Assembly: GCA_036961355.1 (NCBI GenBank)
Contig: JBALVL010000010.1
Coordinates: forward strand, 1 to 64,000
Length of the DNA: 64,000 nt
Source of the DNA: Motiliproteus sp036961355
Lineage (GTDB): Bacteria; Pseudomonadota; Gammaproteobacteria; Pseudomonadales; Balneatricaceae
Direction of reading: 5' to 3'
Shown: positions 9,716-18,865 of the stretch, piece by piece
Position numbering within the stretch: position 1 is the first letter of the stretch
How the letters are laid out: every line of letters starts with the position of its first letter
Position numbers and translations under genes: made by a program
Notes under the pieces: generated by a model
What the model saw: the letters and a program-made list of their open reading frames with translations, nothing else
The model's database searches: none
Told to the model about the DNA's origin: nothing

Positions 9716-10822
9716 TTGAGCTGTTATCCACTCGATTTCCCCCGCCTTTACGGCAACCCGCCAGCAACCGGAGTGATTCGTAGCGAAGCGGCCGATTTTC
9801 AAGTCGACGAGCAGCTTGGTTTTGAACCCGAAGGTAGCGGTGAACACCTGTTTGTTCATCTGCAAAAACGCGGTGAGAATACCCAATGGATCGCCCGTCA
9901 GCTGGCCCATATCGCCGGTATTAAGCCGGTTGATGTCAGCTATGCCGGCCTCAAAGATCGACACGCTGTAACCACACAATGGTTTAGCCTGTGGCTACCG
10001 GGTCAGCCCGATCCGGACCTAAGTGCACTGCCGGATAGCGTGACGGTGCTACAAACCAAACGCCACCATCGCAAATTGAAACGTGGCGGTCATCAGGCCA
10101 ACCGTTTTAATCTACGAATCCGTCAACTGCAGCTGGTACCGCAGCAGACTTTCGAAGATCTGGAAGCGCGGCTGCAACTGATCGCAGATCGCGGCATCCC
10201 CAATTATTTTGGTGAACAGCGCTTCGGTCATGGCGGTGGCAACCTAGAGCAGGCCGATAAGCTGTTCAAGGGTGAGATCCGCATCCGGGATCGTCACAAG
10301 CGCAGTATGGCGATATCTTCGGCGCGCTCCTATCTATTCAACCTAGTGTTGGCCAAACGTATCGAAATGGGCTGTTTGGACGCCTATCTGGCAGGTGATA
10401 GGCCGGTTATTCGCGGCTCCAGTAATCTGACACCCGAGACTGACCCGATAGCGCTGACAGAGGCGATCCAGACACTGGCACTACATCCGACGGCACCACT
10501 GATGGGGCGAGGTCGTCCGCTGGTGGAAGAGCTTTCATTAGAGCTAGAAAGCGCGATTCTTAATCAGTTTGAGCCCTGGTGCCAAGGTCTGGAGCGATTG
10601 GGGCAGACCCGCGAGCGACGCTCTGTACGTTTTTTACCGCGTAACTTTAGCTGGCAACGGCCGCAGGATGACCAGCTCGAAGTCAGTTTTGAACTGCCGC
10701 CCGGTACTTATGCCACTAGTGTGCTGCGTGAAATTTGTGATTACCGGGTTGCTGCCGGTGCTGGGGCTAATGCCCGTGTTGTCAGTGCCGAAGCTGCCAC
10801 GACTGAGCAAGGAGAGCCATAG
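9716..10822 (+). CDS. truD: tRNA pseudouridine(13) synthase TruD
   Basis: TruD isomerises U13 of tRNA-Glu to pseudouridine. The 368-residue protein carries the TruD signature around the catalytic aspartate (YAGLKDRHAVTTQW, D81), the NYFGEQRFG segment and the RSYLFNLVLAKR segment. The start is a TTG that lies seven bases after the AGTAGG overlapping the ftsB stop; no ATG gives the full conserved N-terminus. surE begins four bases after the stop codon, so ftsB-truD-surE-pcm look co-transcribed. Confidence 0.95.
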   Translation: MSCYPLDFPRLYGNPPATGVIRSEAADFQVDEQLGFEPEGSGEHLFVHLQKRGENTQWIARQLAHIAGIKPVDVSYAGLKDRHAVTTQWFSLWLPGQPDPDLSALPDSVTVLQTKRHHRKLKRGGHQANRFNLRIRQLQLVPQQTFEDLEARLQLIADRGIPNYFGEQRFGHGGGNLEQADKLFKGEIRIRDRHKRSMAISSARSYLFNLVLAKRIEMGCLDAYLAGDRPVIRGSSNLTPETDPIALTEAIQTLALHPTAPLMGRGRPLVEELSLELESAILNQFEPWCQGLERLGQTRERRSVRFLPRNFSWQRPQDDQLEVSFELPPGTYATSVLREICDYRVAAGAGANARVVSAEAATTEQGEP

Positions 10823-10825
10823 CCG

Positions 10826-11569
10826 ATGCGTATCCTGATTTCAAATGATGACGGCGTTCATGCTTGTGGGTTGAGTACGCTGGCGCAGCGTTTGGCTGAG
10901 TCCTTTACTGTCAAGGTGGTGGCGCCGGATCGTGACCGCAGCGGGGCAAGCAATTCGTTGACGCTGGACCGGCCGCTGGAGCCTGCGTATATGGATAGCG
11001 GTTATATCAGTATCAACGGCACGCCGACCGATTGTGTCCATCTGGGTATCTCCGGGTTGTTTGATTTTGAGCCTGAAATGGTCGTCTCCGGAATCAACAA
11101 GGGTGCTAATTTAGGTGATGACGTGCTCTATTCGGGGACCGTTGCTGCCGCAATGGAGGGCCGTTATCTACTGCGGCCATCGATCGCAATTTCATTGGCT
11201 GGCAGTCAGCACTTTGCGGTGGCCGCCGATTATCTGGCTGAGTTCTTGCCACAGCTCGGACGCTTGAATTTGGCCCCGCGAACAGTATTGAATATTAATG
11301 TGCCGGATCTGCCGCGTGATCAGATAAAAGGCGTTTATGTCACCCGCCTGGGTCACCGCTTTTTGGCTTCTGAGCCGGTGCGCTCGGTTGATCCCCGGGG
11401 TCGCGAACGATTTTGGATCTCTGCAGCGGGTGATGCCGAGGATGCCGGTCCCGGGACCGATTTTTATGCGGTGGAGCAGGGGTATATCTCGATCACGCCG
11501 CTGCAGCCGGACATGACCCAGTATTCAGATTTTGACAATCTGAGCAGTTGGCTTGAGGAGTCATTGTGA
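10826..11569 (+). CDS. surE: 5'/3'-nucleotidase SurE
   Basis: SurE is a metal-dependent stationary-phase survival phosphatase acting on nucleoside monophosphates and short polyphosphate. The 247-residue protein opens with MRILISNDDGVHACGL, where the D8-D9 pair binds the divalent metal, followed by the PDRDRSGASNSLTL and SGINKGANLGDDVLYSGTVAAAMEG motifs. An AGGAG lies 11 bases before the ATG. Its stop codon overlaps the GTG start of pcm, the usual coupled pair. Confidence 0.97.
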   Translation: MRILISNDDGVHACGLSTLAQRLAESFTVKVVAPDRDRSGASNSLTLDRPLEPAYMDSGYISINGTPTDCVHLGISGLFDFEPEMVVSGINKGANLGDDVLYSGTVAAAMEGRYLLRPSIAISLAGSQHFAVAADYLAEFLPQLGRLNLAPRTVLNINVPDLPRDQIKGVYVTRLGHRFLASEPVRSVDPRGRERFWISAAGDAEDAGPGTDFYAVEQGYISITPLQPDMTQYSDFDNLSSWLEESL

Positions 11570-12231
11570 ATAAGTTTGATATTGAAGGGATCGGCATGAC
11601 ATCGCGGCGTACCCGTGATCGCTTGATCTCTCGGTTGGTTGAGCAAGGGATTGAGGATCAACGGGTTTTGGAGGTGATGCGCGAGCTACCCCGACACCTG
11701 TTTGTTGATGAAGCCTTGTCGCACCGAGCCTACGAAGATACTGCGTTGCCTATCGGCTTTAACCAGACCATCTCGCAGCCCTATATTGTGGCTAAGATGA
11801 CCGAGATTCTGCTAAACGGCGGAACCCCCGAGCGAGTGTTGGAGATCGGTACCGGTTCGGGTTATCAGACCGCGGTGTTGGCTTGCCTGGTTGGTAAAAT
11901 CTATAGCGTTGAGCGGATCAAACCACTGCAGGATAAGGCGCGTACCCGCATGAGTCAGTTGGGGCTGCGTAATATCCATTTCAAACACGCCGATGGCGGT
12001 TTTGGTTGGCCGGAAAAGGGGCCTTTCGATGCGATCACCTGCGCCGCGGCACCCGAGGAAATTCCACCAGAGTTGTACCAGCAATTGGCTATCGGTGGCC
12101 GGATGATTATTCCGGTCGGTGGGGTTAGGCAGGAACTGCGTCTGGTTGACCGTCTTAGCGAGACCGAGTTTGATCACCAGATTCTTGAAGGGGTTAAATT
12201 TGTACCGATGCTCAGTGGATCGATCGGTTAA
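11566..12231 (+). CDS. pcm: Protein-L-isoaspartate O-methyltransferase
   Basis: Pcm methylates isoaspartyl residues formed by protein ageing so that they can revert to aspartate, using S-adenosylmethionine. The 221 residues contain the family block ALPIGFNQTISQPYIVAKMT and the SAM-binding motif VLEIGTGSGYQTAVLA. Translation begins at a GTG that shares the sequence GTGA with the surE stop, with a GAGGAG just upstream, indicating translational coupling. The family N-terminus IGMTSRRTRDRLI argues that the GTG, or the nearby internal ATG at 11596, is right. Confidence 0.96.
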   Translation: MNKFDIEGIGMTSRRTRDRLISRLVEQGIEDQRVLEVMRELPRHLFVDEALSHRAYEDTALPIGFNQTISQPYIVAKMTEILLNGGTPERVLEIGTGSGYQTAVLACLVGKIYSVERIKPLQDKARTRMSQLGLRNIHFKHADGGFGWPEKGPFDAITCAAAPEEIPPELYQQLAIGGRMIIPVGGVRQELRLVDRLSETEFDHQILEGVKFVPMLSGSIG

Positions 12232-12243
12232 GGGATTTTAGTG

Positions 12244-13173
12244 ATGAAGCGATCGATGCGGGACTGGTTTAGTCTGTTCTTTAAAGGGACGGCGATGGGA
12301 GCCGCTGATGCGATTCCTGGCGTATCCGGAGGGACGGTCGCGTTTATTAGCGGTATTTACGAAGAGCTGCTCGATTCGATTCGCCGGATAACTCCCCAGG
12401 CGTTACCGCTGATCTGGCAGCAGGGGGCGCCGGCTTTCTGGCGCCACATCAACGGCACCTTTTTGCTGGTATTACTGAGCGGGGTGTTACTGAGCCTGGC
12501 TACGGTCGCCCGGCTGGCGATATTTCTGTTACAGCAGTATCCCACGCTTTTATGGGCTTTCTTCTTCGGGCTGATTGTTAGTTCATCGGTCTGGATGTTG
12601 GGTCAGGTTAGCCGTTGGAACCGCCAGCTTGTGGCAATGCTTTTGCTTGGTGCTGCGGTGTCGTATCTGATTACAATTTTGAGCCCGGGCGAAATGCCGG
12701 TGACGACGTTGACGGTCTTTGGGGCCGGCGCTATTGCCATCTGTGCCATGATTCTACCGGGTATCTCAGGCAGTTTTATCCTGCTACTTCTGGGTCTATA
12801 TGTTCCGGTGATGGGTGCGATTAAGTCCTTTGATCTTGAGGTCCTGCTGTTATTCATGGCGGGTTGCGTTACTGGCTTACTGAGTTTTTCTCACCTGCTG
12901 GCCTGGATGTTTCGACGTTACCATGACCTGACATTAGCACTGCTAACAGGCGTCATGATCGGTTCGCTTAATAAAGTCTGGCCCTGGAAATACACCACCC
13001 ACTATCGCATCAACAGTCATGGCGACTCGGTACCGCTGATGCAGGACAATGTATTGCCGGCCAGCTATCAATTGCTGACAGGCCAAGCTTCACAGCTGGG
13101 TTTGGCCGTGTTGTTGATGTTGCTGGGAGCGGTTGCGGTCTATATGCTGGAACGATGTGGGAATCGACCCTGA
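12244..13173 (+). CDS. popT: DUF368 membrane protein, PopT-type polyprenyl-phosphate transporter
   Basis: DUF368 proteins were recently shown in other bacteria to return undecaprenyl phosphate across the inner membrane for reuse in wall and O-antigen synthesis (PopT). This 309-residue protein has the two DUF368 hallmarks, GAADAIPGVSGGTVAF near the N-terminus and ILPGISGSFILLLLGLY in the middle, set among about eight hydrophobic segments. I start at the ATG eight bases after AGGGA; a GTG three bases earlier is also possible. It stands 12 bases after pcm and 11 before nlpD, an insertion not found in the E. coli version of this operon. The function is inferred from the family. Confidence 0.88.
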   Translation: MKRSMRDWFSLFFKGTAMGAADAIPGVSGGTVAFISGIYEELLDSIRRITPQALPLIWQQGAPAFWRHINGTFLLVLLSGVLLSLATVARLAIFLLQQYPTLLWAFFFGLIVSSSVWMLGQVSRWNRQLVAMLLLGAAVSYLITILSPGEMPVTTLTVFGAGAIAICAMILPGISGSFILLLLGLYVPVMGAIKSFDLEVLLLFMAGCVTGLLSFSHLLAWMFRRYHDLTLALLTGVMIGSLNKVWPWKYTTHYRINSHGDSVPLMQDNVLPASYQLLTGQASQLGLAVLLMLLGAVAVYMLERCGNRP

Positions 13174-13184
13174 GGGCTGCCTGA

Positions 13185-14045
13185 GTGGACTTCGGGTATC
13201 ACTCCGGCCAGGTTGTCGGTAAAACAGGCTCGATTAACTCGGGAGTATTGCAGGCAAGGGTGTTTAGTCGCATTCAACGTACGCTAACAGGGTTGCTGTT
13301 CTGCACGCTTTTGTTGTCCGGGTGTGGTGGCCATGTGGCGCCTGTCTCGGACCGCTCGCTCAATTCTGCCGCTCCGGCCTCTGTTAGTCGTAGTTATCCG
13401 CAACCACCTCCGTCGGGGTCTTACCGCGTCAAACCCGGAGACACCCTCTACTCAATCGCCTGGCGTTATCGTAAAGATTACCGCACTCTGGCAAAAGCCA
13501 ACGGTATTGGCTCCAACTACCGTATATATACCGGGCAACTTATTCGCCTCAACAGCACAGCCAAACCGAAACCGGCCTCCTCAAACAAAACCTCGATCAA
13601 GCAGAACACAGCTAAGAGCTCGTCTGTCGCAGCTGTGACGAAAACCAAAACCACTAGTCATGTGTCGTCCGGTCCGATCAAGTGGCGCTGGCCTGCGAAA
13701 GGGCGTGTTATTCAGGGGTTTAGTTCTACCGGGAAGCTCAATAAGGGGTTAAATATTGCAGGTAATCGCGGAGATTCGGTTTATTCTGCTGCTATAGGTG
13801 TGGTGGTTTATGCCGGGAATGGCTTGTTAGGTTACGGGAATTTGATAATTATCAATCACAATGATAGCTTTTTAAGTGCCTACGCTCATAATCACCGATT
13901 ATTGGTAAAAGAACAGGATACGGTCAAATCAGGCCAGAAAATTGCTGAAATAGGCAATAGCGGTGCTGCCCAGACCATGCTACATTTTGAGATTCGCAAG
14001 GAGGGCAAACCGGTTGATCCTAGCCGTTACCTTCCCCGGAGGTAG
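13185..14045 (+). CDS. nlpD: Lipoprotein NlpD, LysM plus degenerate LytM domain
   Basis: NlpD is an outer-membrane lipoprotein that activates the septal amidase AmiC during cell separation. The precursor has an unusually long N-terminus before the signal sequence TGLLFCTLLLSGC, with lipidated Cys47, then a LysM domain (about 79-123, YRVKPGDTLYSIAWRY), a Ser/Thr/Lys-rich linker, and a C-terminal M23-fold domain. The active-site His and Asp of true M23 peptidases are replaced (NKGLNIAG), as in NlpD and EnvC, so it should activate rather than cut. The only available start is the GTG. rpoS follows 117 bases later; in other species a main rpoS promoter lies inside nlpD. Confidence 0.93.
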   Translation: MDFGYHSGQVVGKTGSINSGVLQARVFSRIQRTLTGLLFCTLLLSGCGGHVAPVSDRSLNSAAPASVSRSYPQPPPSGSYRVKPGDTLYSIAWRYRKDYRTLAKANGIGSNYRIYTGQLIRLNSTAKPKPASSNKTSIKQNTAKSSSVAAVTKTKTTSHVSSGPIKWRWPAKGRVIQGFSSTGKLNKGLNIAGNRGDSVYSAAIGVVVYAGNGLLGYGNLIIINHNDSFLSAYAHNHRLLVKEQDTVKSGQKIAEIGNSGAAQTMLHFEIRKEGKPVDPSRYLPRR

Positions 14046-14162
14046 TACAACAGGGAGTTTGAGGGGTAGGCAAGACAACGTGCTTTACTGATACCGTAGT
14101 AATGTGTCGACGCTGTAGCGCGTGGTAGGCAACTAAACATAGACGTATATACGGACAATGTG

Positions 14163-15077
14163 ATGGTCGACAACGAAGTTAACGCCGATAGTGTTGTAAT
14201 GGATAAAGCGCGCAGTGGTGTACACGATGACTTGGTCAATGCTAGGCATCTGGACGCGACTCAGCTGTATCTCAACGAGATTGGTTTTTCACCGCTGCTA
14301 AGCGCGGAGGAGGAGGTTTACTTCTCCCGTAAATCACTGCGCGGCTGCGAGGCATCGCGTAAGCGAATGATCGAGAGTAATCTGCGGTTGGTGGTCAAGA
14401 TAGCCCGCCGCTATATCAACCGCGGTCTGACCCTGCTTGATCTGATTGAAGAGGGTAATCTGGGGTTGATCCGGGCGGTTGAGAAGTTCGATCCTGAACG
14501 AGGTTTCCGCTTTTCAACGTACGCTACCTGGTGGATTCGACAGACTATCGAACGTGCCATCATGAACCAGACCCGCACCATCCGTCTGCCTATCCACGTG
14601 GTCAAAGAGCTAAATGTTTATCTGCGCGCAGCGCGCGCGTTGGCTCAGAAGCTGGATCATGAACCGACCTGCGAAGAGATCGCAGAGATGCTCGACAAAC
14701 CGGTCGAGAACGTCAAAAAGATGATGGGGCTGAACGAACGCGTTGGTTCGATCGATGTCCCTGTAGGTAAAAATTCAGAAAAGTCGTTGGTAGAAACAAT
14801 CGCCGATACCGATGCTGCTGATCCGGAAGCCTGGCTGCAGAATACCAATTTGATCGGTCGTCTCGATGACTGGTTGGAGACTCTGCCTGAGAAGCACAGT
14901 GAGGTGTTATCACGACGCTTTGGTCTTCACGGTTATGAGATCAGCACGCTGGAGCAGGTGGGTCGTGAGATCGGATTAACCCGTGAGCGGGTGCGGCAGA
15001 TTCAGGTAGAGGCACTGCGACGGTTGCGTGAGATTGTTGAGAATAACGGACTGACAGGTTCCGACCTGTTGGAATAA
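14163..15077 (+). CDS. rpoS: RNA polymerase sigma factor RpoS
   Basis: RpoS directs the general stress and stationary-phase response. The 304-residue product holds sigma70 region 1.2 (LYLNEIGFSPLLSAEEE), region 2 (RLVVKIARRYINRGLTLLDL through FSTYATWWIRQTIERAIMNQ), region 3 and the region 4.2 helix-turn-helix (VGREIGLTRERVRQIQVEAL). Linkage to nlpD upstream and fdxA-mutS downstream separates it from RpoD and RpoH. I chose the ATG at 14163; a GTG immediately before it is in frame. There is no strong Shine-Dalgarno sequence, consistent with post-transcriptional control of rpoS translation known in relatives. A long stem-loop terminator follows. Confidence 0.97.
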   Translation: MVDNEVNADSVVMDKARSGVHDDLVNARHLDATQLYLNEIGFSPLLSAEEEVYFSRKSLRGCEASRKRMIESNLRLVVKIARRYINRGLTLLDLIEEGNLGLIRAVEKFDPERGFRFSTYATWWIRQTIERAIMNQTRTIRLPIHVVKELNVYLRAARALAQKLDHEPTCEEIAEMLDKPVENVKKMMGLNERVGSIDVPVGKNSEKSLVETIADTDAADPEAWLQNTNLIGRLDDWLETLPEKHSEVLSRRFGLHGYEISTLEQVGREIGLTRERVRQIQVEALRRLREIVENNGLTGSDLLE

Positions 15078-15135
15078 TCAGACCTTCGGCCTGCTCTGAT
15101 GATTAATCAGCAGGCTGAGAGTTTTAGTGATACCA

Positions 15136-15171
15136 AAGCTGTTGGAGTTAACGCTCCAGCAGCTTTTTTTT
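15136..15171 (+). terminator. Intrinsic terminator after rpoS, overlapping the fdxA stop
   Basis: A 12-bp stem (AAGCTGTTGGAG / CTCCAGCAGCTT, one G-U pair) with loop TTAACG runs into eight T residues. The loop contains the stop codon of fdxA on the other strand. On that strand the hairpin is followed by only three T residues, so it acts mainly for rpoS. Confidence 0.92.
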
Positions 15172-15471
15172 GTCCGGTTGTCCGTTCCATTGATCGGCGT
15201 CGGCCGGAGCTGCTTTCATCTCATCAATGACCGGAAAGATTTCAGCCAGCTCGGCGTTGAGGGCGATAAACTCCTGTTGATCGGGCGGCACGTCGCTCTC
15301 TTCATAGATCGCATCGGCTGGGCATTCGGGAACGCACAAGGCGCAGTCGATGCATTCTTCCGGGTGGATCACTAGAAAATTGGGCCCCTCGTAAAAACAA
15401 TCGACTGGGCAGACGTCGACGCAGTCTGTGTATTTGCACTTGATGCAGTTCTCGGTCACGACGAAGGTCAT
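15148..15471 (-). CDS. fdxA: Ferredoxin FdxA, [3Fe-4S][4Fe-4S] type
   Basis: This is a small soluble electron carrier. The 107-residue sequence has the seven-iron ferredoxin pattern: CIKCKYTDCVDVCPVDCF (the first group, whose spacing favours a 3Fe-4S cluster) and CIDCALCVPECP (the 4Fe-4S cluster), followed by the typical C-terminal extension of the Azotobacter FdI/FdxA type. An AGGAG lies nine bases before the ATG. It is 89 bases downstream of mutS on the same strand; the gap contains a TATA-rich stretch that could be its own promoter. The rpoS-fdxA-mutS neighbourhood is conserved in Pseudomonas. Confidence 0.96.
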   Translation of the reverse strand: MTFVVTENCIKCKYTDCVDVCPVDCFYEGPNFLVIHPEECIDCALCVPECPADAIYEESDVPPDQQEFIALNAELAEIFPVIDEMKAAPADADQWNGQPDKKKLLER

Positions 15472-15560
15472 GGCATGTAGCTCCTGTACAGCGGTAGGGC
15501 AATCATGGGTGAATGCTTTAGCGTTATATAGCTAAGACAGAGTATATAACCGATATGCGG

Positions 15561-18152
15561 TTATGCCATGGCCTGATCTTTTAACCGATAGAGTTGCTCC
15601 AGTGCTTGTCTTGGCGTTAGTTCATCGGGATCGATAGTTGCCAGTGCGGTTTGAAGCGGGTGTGGTTGTTGTTGTTTGGTAGGAGCAGGCGCTGTTGGTA
15701 GCTGACTGAACAGGTCAACCTGATGCGGTGCTTGGCGTTCGGCAGAAGCTGTCTCGAGTTGCAGCAACTTGTCCTTCGCTTCATTGATGACCGCCGCTGG
15801 AACACCGGCTAACTTGGCTACTTGCAACCCATAGCTCTGGCTAGCTGCACCGTGATGCACGCTGTGCAGGAAGATGATGTGGTCGTTATGTTCGGTGGCG
15901 GTCAGGTGAATATTAGCCACACCCGGCTCGGTCTCGGGTAACGCGGTTAATTCGAAGTAGTGGGTCGCGAAGAGTGTGAAGGCCTGAGTTTCGGTGGCTA
16001 GGTGGCGGGCGCAGGACCAAGCCAGCGATAGGCCGTCGAATGTACTGGTGCCACGACCGACCTCATCCATCAGCACCAAGCTTCGGGGTGTGGCGTTGTG
16101 GAGGATGTTGGCTGTTTCGGTCATCTCGACCATAAAGGTCGAGCGGCCACCGGCCAAATCATCCGATGAGCCCATCCGGGTAAAGATCCGATCGACCAGC
16201 CCTATCTGTGCTTCTGCCGCTGGCACGTAACTGCCGATATGGGCCATCAGTACAATTAAGGCGGCCTGACGCATGTAGGTTGATTTACCACCCATGTTGG
16301 GACCGGTGATGATCAGCATCCGTCGCTCCGGGTCGAGTTGCAGATCGTTCGCGACAAAAGGATCATCCGATACCCGCTCAACAACCGGGTGGCGCCCGCC
16401 ACTAATCGACAATCCTGCTTGATCGGTCATCTGCGGTGCGCAGTAATCGAGTCGATCGGCACGGGCTGCCAGATTATTGAGTACATCCAGTTCACTGATC
16501 GCTGCCGCACTGTCTTGCAATGGCGCCAGTTCGAGAGCCACCGTTTCCAGTAATGCTTCGTACAGTTGCTTCTCACGAGCCAAAGCACGGCTTTTACTGC
16601 TCAGTGCTTTGTCTTCGAAGGTCTTTAGTTCGGGAGTGATAAAACGTTCGGCGTTCTTCAGCGTTTGTCGGCGGATATATTCAGTCGGAGCCAAGTGAGA
16701 CTGGGCTCGGCTGATCTCGATGTAATAACCGTGCACGCGATTGTAACCGACCTTAAGGGTGGCGATACCGGTGCTCTCTTTTTCACGTTGCTCGAGTTCG
16801 AGTAGGTAGCCGCCTGCGTTTTCGCTCAGTGCGCGAAGCTCGTCGAGTTCGCTGTCGTAGCCTTCGGCGATGACGCCGCCATCCCGGATGATGACCGGCG
16901 GGTTTTCCTTGACCGCCTGTTCTAACAGTTCTTGTAGTTGCGGGAACTGTCCGATAGTGAGTGCTAACTCGGCGGCCAGCGGCGAGTCAACGGGGTGCAA
17001 CAGTTGCTGCAACTGAGGCAGGCAAGCCAGTGATAGTTTGAGTCGCTCCAGATCGCGGGGGCGTGCTGATCGTAGCGCGATTCGCGCCAAAATACGTTCG
17101 ATGTCGCCGATCTGTTTGAGTACCTCTTGGAAACCTTCGAAGCGGTAATCTTCTATCAGGCAGCTGATACATAGCTGGCGTTGCTGGATGGTTTCCAGAT
17201 CGCGAAGAGGCCGATTCAGCCAACGACGCAACAGCCGGCTACCCATCGGTGTCGCGGTGCGGTCGAGCACCGAGATCAGGGTATTGTCGCTACCGCCCAT
17301 CAGGTTAGCGTCGAGTTCAAGATTACGGCGGGTGGCGGCATCAAGGATAACGCTACGGTCGAGTTGTTCGGTACTGATAGAACGAATATGCGGTAGCGCG
17401 GTGCGTTGGGTCTCCTTGGCGTATTGCAGCAGGCAACCGGCAGCACGCAGTCCTGTATCTAGGGCCTCGCAGCCAAAGCCGCTGAGATCTTTGGTCTGGA
17501 ACTGTTGAGTCAACAAACGATGCGCGGTGTCGAGTTCAAAATTCCACGGTGGCTGTCGGCGTAAACCTCGCAAGCCGCTCAGAAGCGGTTCCAGACCATC
17601 GTCTTCGTTGTACAGTAGTTCGGCAGGCTGTAATCGCGCCAACTCGCTCAGTAATGAGTTCTTGCCTTCAAACTCCATCACCCAGAAACGACCGGCACTG
17701 ATGTCGAGGCTGGCGATGCCGAATCGTTCTTTGTGACGCGTTATAGCAACCAGCAGGTTGTCGCGCGATTCATCGAGCAGCGCTTCGTCGGTTAGGGTAC
17801 CGGGGGTCACGATGCGAACTACTTTTCGATCGACCGGTCCTTTGCTGGTGGCCGGGTCACCGATCTGTTCGGCTATCGCAACCGATTCACCAGCCCTGAC
17901 GATTTTGGCGATGTAGTTATCGGCAGCGTGGTAGGGGATACCAGCCATCGGGATCGGTTCACCGCCGGATTGTCCGCGGCTGGTTAACGAAATGTCGAGA
18001 AGTTTGGATGCTTTGCGGGCATCGTCGTAAAAAAGTTCGTAAAAATCGCCCATCCGATAAAACACCAATTGTTCTGGGTGTTCCGATTTGATACCGAAAT
18101 ACTGCTGCATCATGGGGGTGTGAGAGGAGCTTTTGGCGGCTTTTTTAGACAT
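15561..18152 (-). CDS. mutS: DNA mismatch repair protein MutS
   Basis: MutS recognises mispaired bases and starts methyl-directed mismatch repair with MutL. The 863 residues match the family. The mismatch-reading Phe-X-Glu lies in MGDFYELFYDDA near the N-terminus; the ATPase has Walker A ITGPNMGGKSTYMRQ and the Walker B/signature LVLMDEVGRGTSTFDGLSLAW; a C-terminal tail with DELTPRQALEQLYRLK is the tetramer-forming region. The ATG at 18152 gives the expected N-terminus. Confidence 0.98.
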   Translation of the reverse strand: MSKKAAKSSSHTPMMQQYFGIKSEHPEQLVFYRMGDFYELFYDDARKASKLLDISLTSRGQSGGEPIPMAGIPYHAADNYIAKIVRAGESVAIAEQIGDPATSKGPVDRKVVRIVTPGTLTDEALLDESRDNLLVAITRHKERFGIASLDISAGRFWVMEFEGKNSLLSELARLQPAELLYNEDDGLEPLLSGLRGLRRQPPWNFELDTAHRLLTQQFQTKDLSGFGCEALDTGLRAAGCLLQYAKETQRTALPHIRSISTEQLDRSVILDAATRRNLELDANLMGGSDNTLISVLDRTATPMGSRLLRRWLNRPLRDLETIQQRQLCISCLIEDYRFEGFQEVLKQIGDIERILARIALRSARPRDLERLKLSLACLPQLQQLLHPVDSPLAAELALTIGQFPQLQELLEQAVKENPPVIIRDGGVIAEGYDSELDELRALSENAGGYLLELEQREKESTGIATLKVGYNRVHGYYIEISRAQSHLAPTEYIRRQTLKNAERFITPELKTFEDKALSSKSRALAREKQLYEALLETVALELAPLQDSAAAISELDVLNNLAARADRLDYCAPQMTDQAGLSISGGRHPVVERVSDDPFVANDLQLDPERRMLIITGPNMGGKSTYMRQAALIVLMAHIGSYVPAAEAQIGLVDRIFTRMGSSDDLAGGRSTFMVEMTETANILHNATPRSLVLMDEVGRGTSTFDGLSLAWSCARHLATETQAFTLFATHYFELTALPETEPGVANIHLTATEHNDHIIFLHSVHHGAASQSYGLQVAKLAGVPAAVINEAKDKLLQLETASAERQAPHQVDLFSQLPTAPAPTKQQQPHPLQTALATIDPDELTPRQALEQLYRLKDQAMA

Positions 18153-18347
18153 ACAAAAATCGATTCAGGTCGGAGAGTGAAGGCGTCTGAGCGACGGTAT
18201 TGGTGGCCGTGTAGCTATCGTTGGCGTGGCAGGATGCGCTACAGGCGGGTCGTGAACCAATACAGGCTCGCAAAAGCTGGTCATTCTACGTGATGTTGTG
18301 ACATATTTCGAAACTTGTACTGTTTAGAAGAGGCATTCGGAGTGGGC

Positions 18348-18824
18348 ATGAACACACAAATATTACAGCTTGCTGATAGCCTGTTGGCACGGGATTGGCG
18401 AGTGGTTACCGCAGAGTCCTGCACCGGCGGAGGTGTTGCTGCACAGTTGACCGAGTTAGCCGGTAGTTCGGCCTGGCTGGAAGGGGGATTTGTGACCTAC
18501 TCCAATGCGATGAAGCAACGGGCGCTAGGAATAAGCCCTGCGTTGATTGAGCAGCATGGGGCGGTCAGCCAGCAGTGTGTTGAAGCGATGGCAACCGGTG
18601 CGTTGGATAATAGTTTAGCGCAGATCAGTGTGGCGATCAGTGGCATCGCGGGCCCTGGTGGCGGCTCTGAGGACAAGCCGGTGGGTACGGTGTGGATCGC
18701 TTGGGCGACAGTTGATCCCGTAATTAAAAGCCAGTGTTATAAATTTAATGGTGCTCGGAAAGCGGTTAGAGATCAGGCAGTTGAACAAGCAATCAGCGGC
18801 TTGCTGGAAATGATTAGCGGTTAA
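18348..18824 (+). CDS. pncC: Nicotinamide-nucleotide amidohydrolase (CinA C-terminal type)
   Basis: PncC hydrolyses nicotinamide mononucleotide to nicotinic acid mononucleotide in NAD salvage, recycling NMN released by DNA ligase. The 158-residue, single-domain protein carries TAESCTGGGVAAQLTELAGSS and ISGIAGPGGGSEDKPVGTVW, both CinA-C motifs. The frame begins at 18315, but the ATG at 18348 has a GGAG five bases upstream and gives the usual family N-terminus. It lies just before recA, as in many gammaproteobacteria, but recA has its own LexA-controlled promoter in the gap. Confidence 0.93.
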   Translation: MNTQILQLADSLLARDWRVVTAESCTGGGVAAQLTELAGSSAWLEGGFVTYSNAMKQRALGISPALIEQHGAVSQQCVEAMATGALDNSLAQISVAISGIAGPGGGSEDKPVGTVWIAWATVDPVIKSQCYKFNGARKAVRDQAVEQAISGLLEMISG

Positions 18825-18865
18825 TCAGTACAGATGGCTTGCGTTTAAAAAAAGTTGTGGAATAA

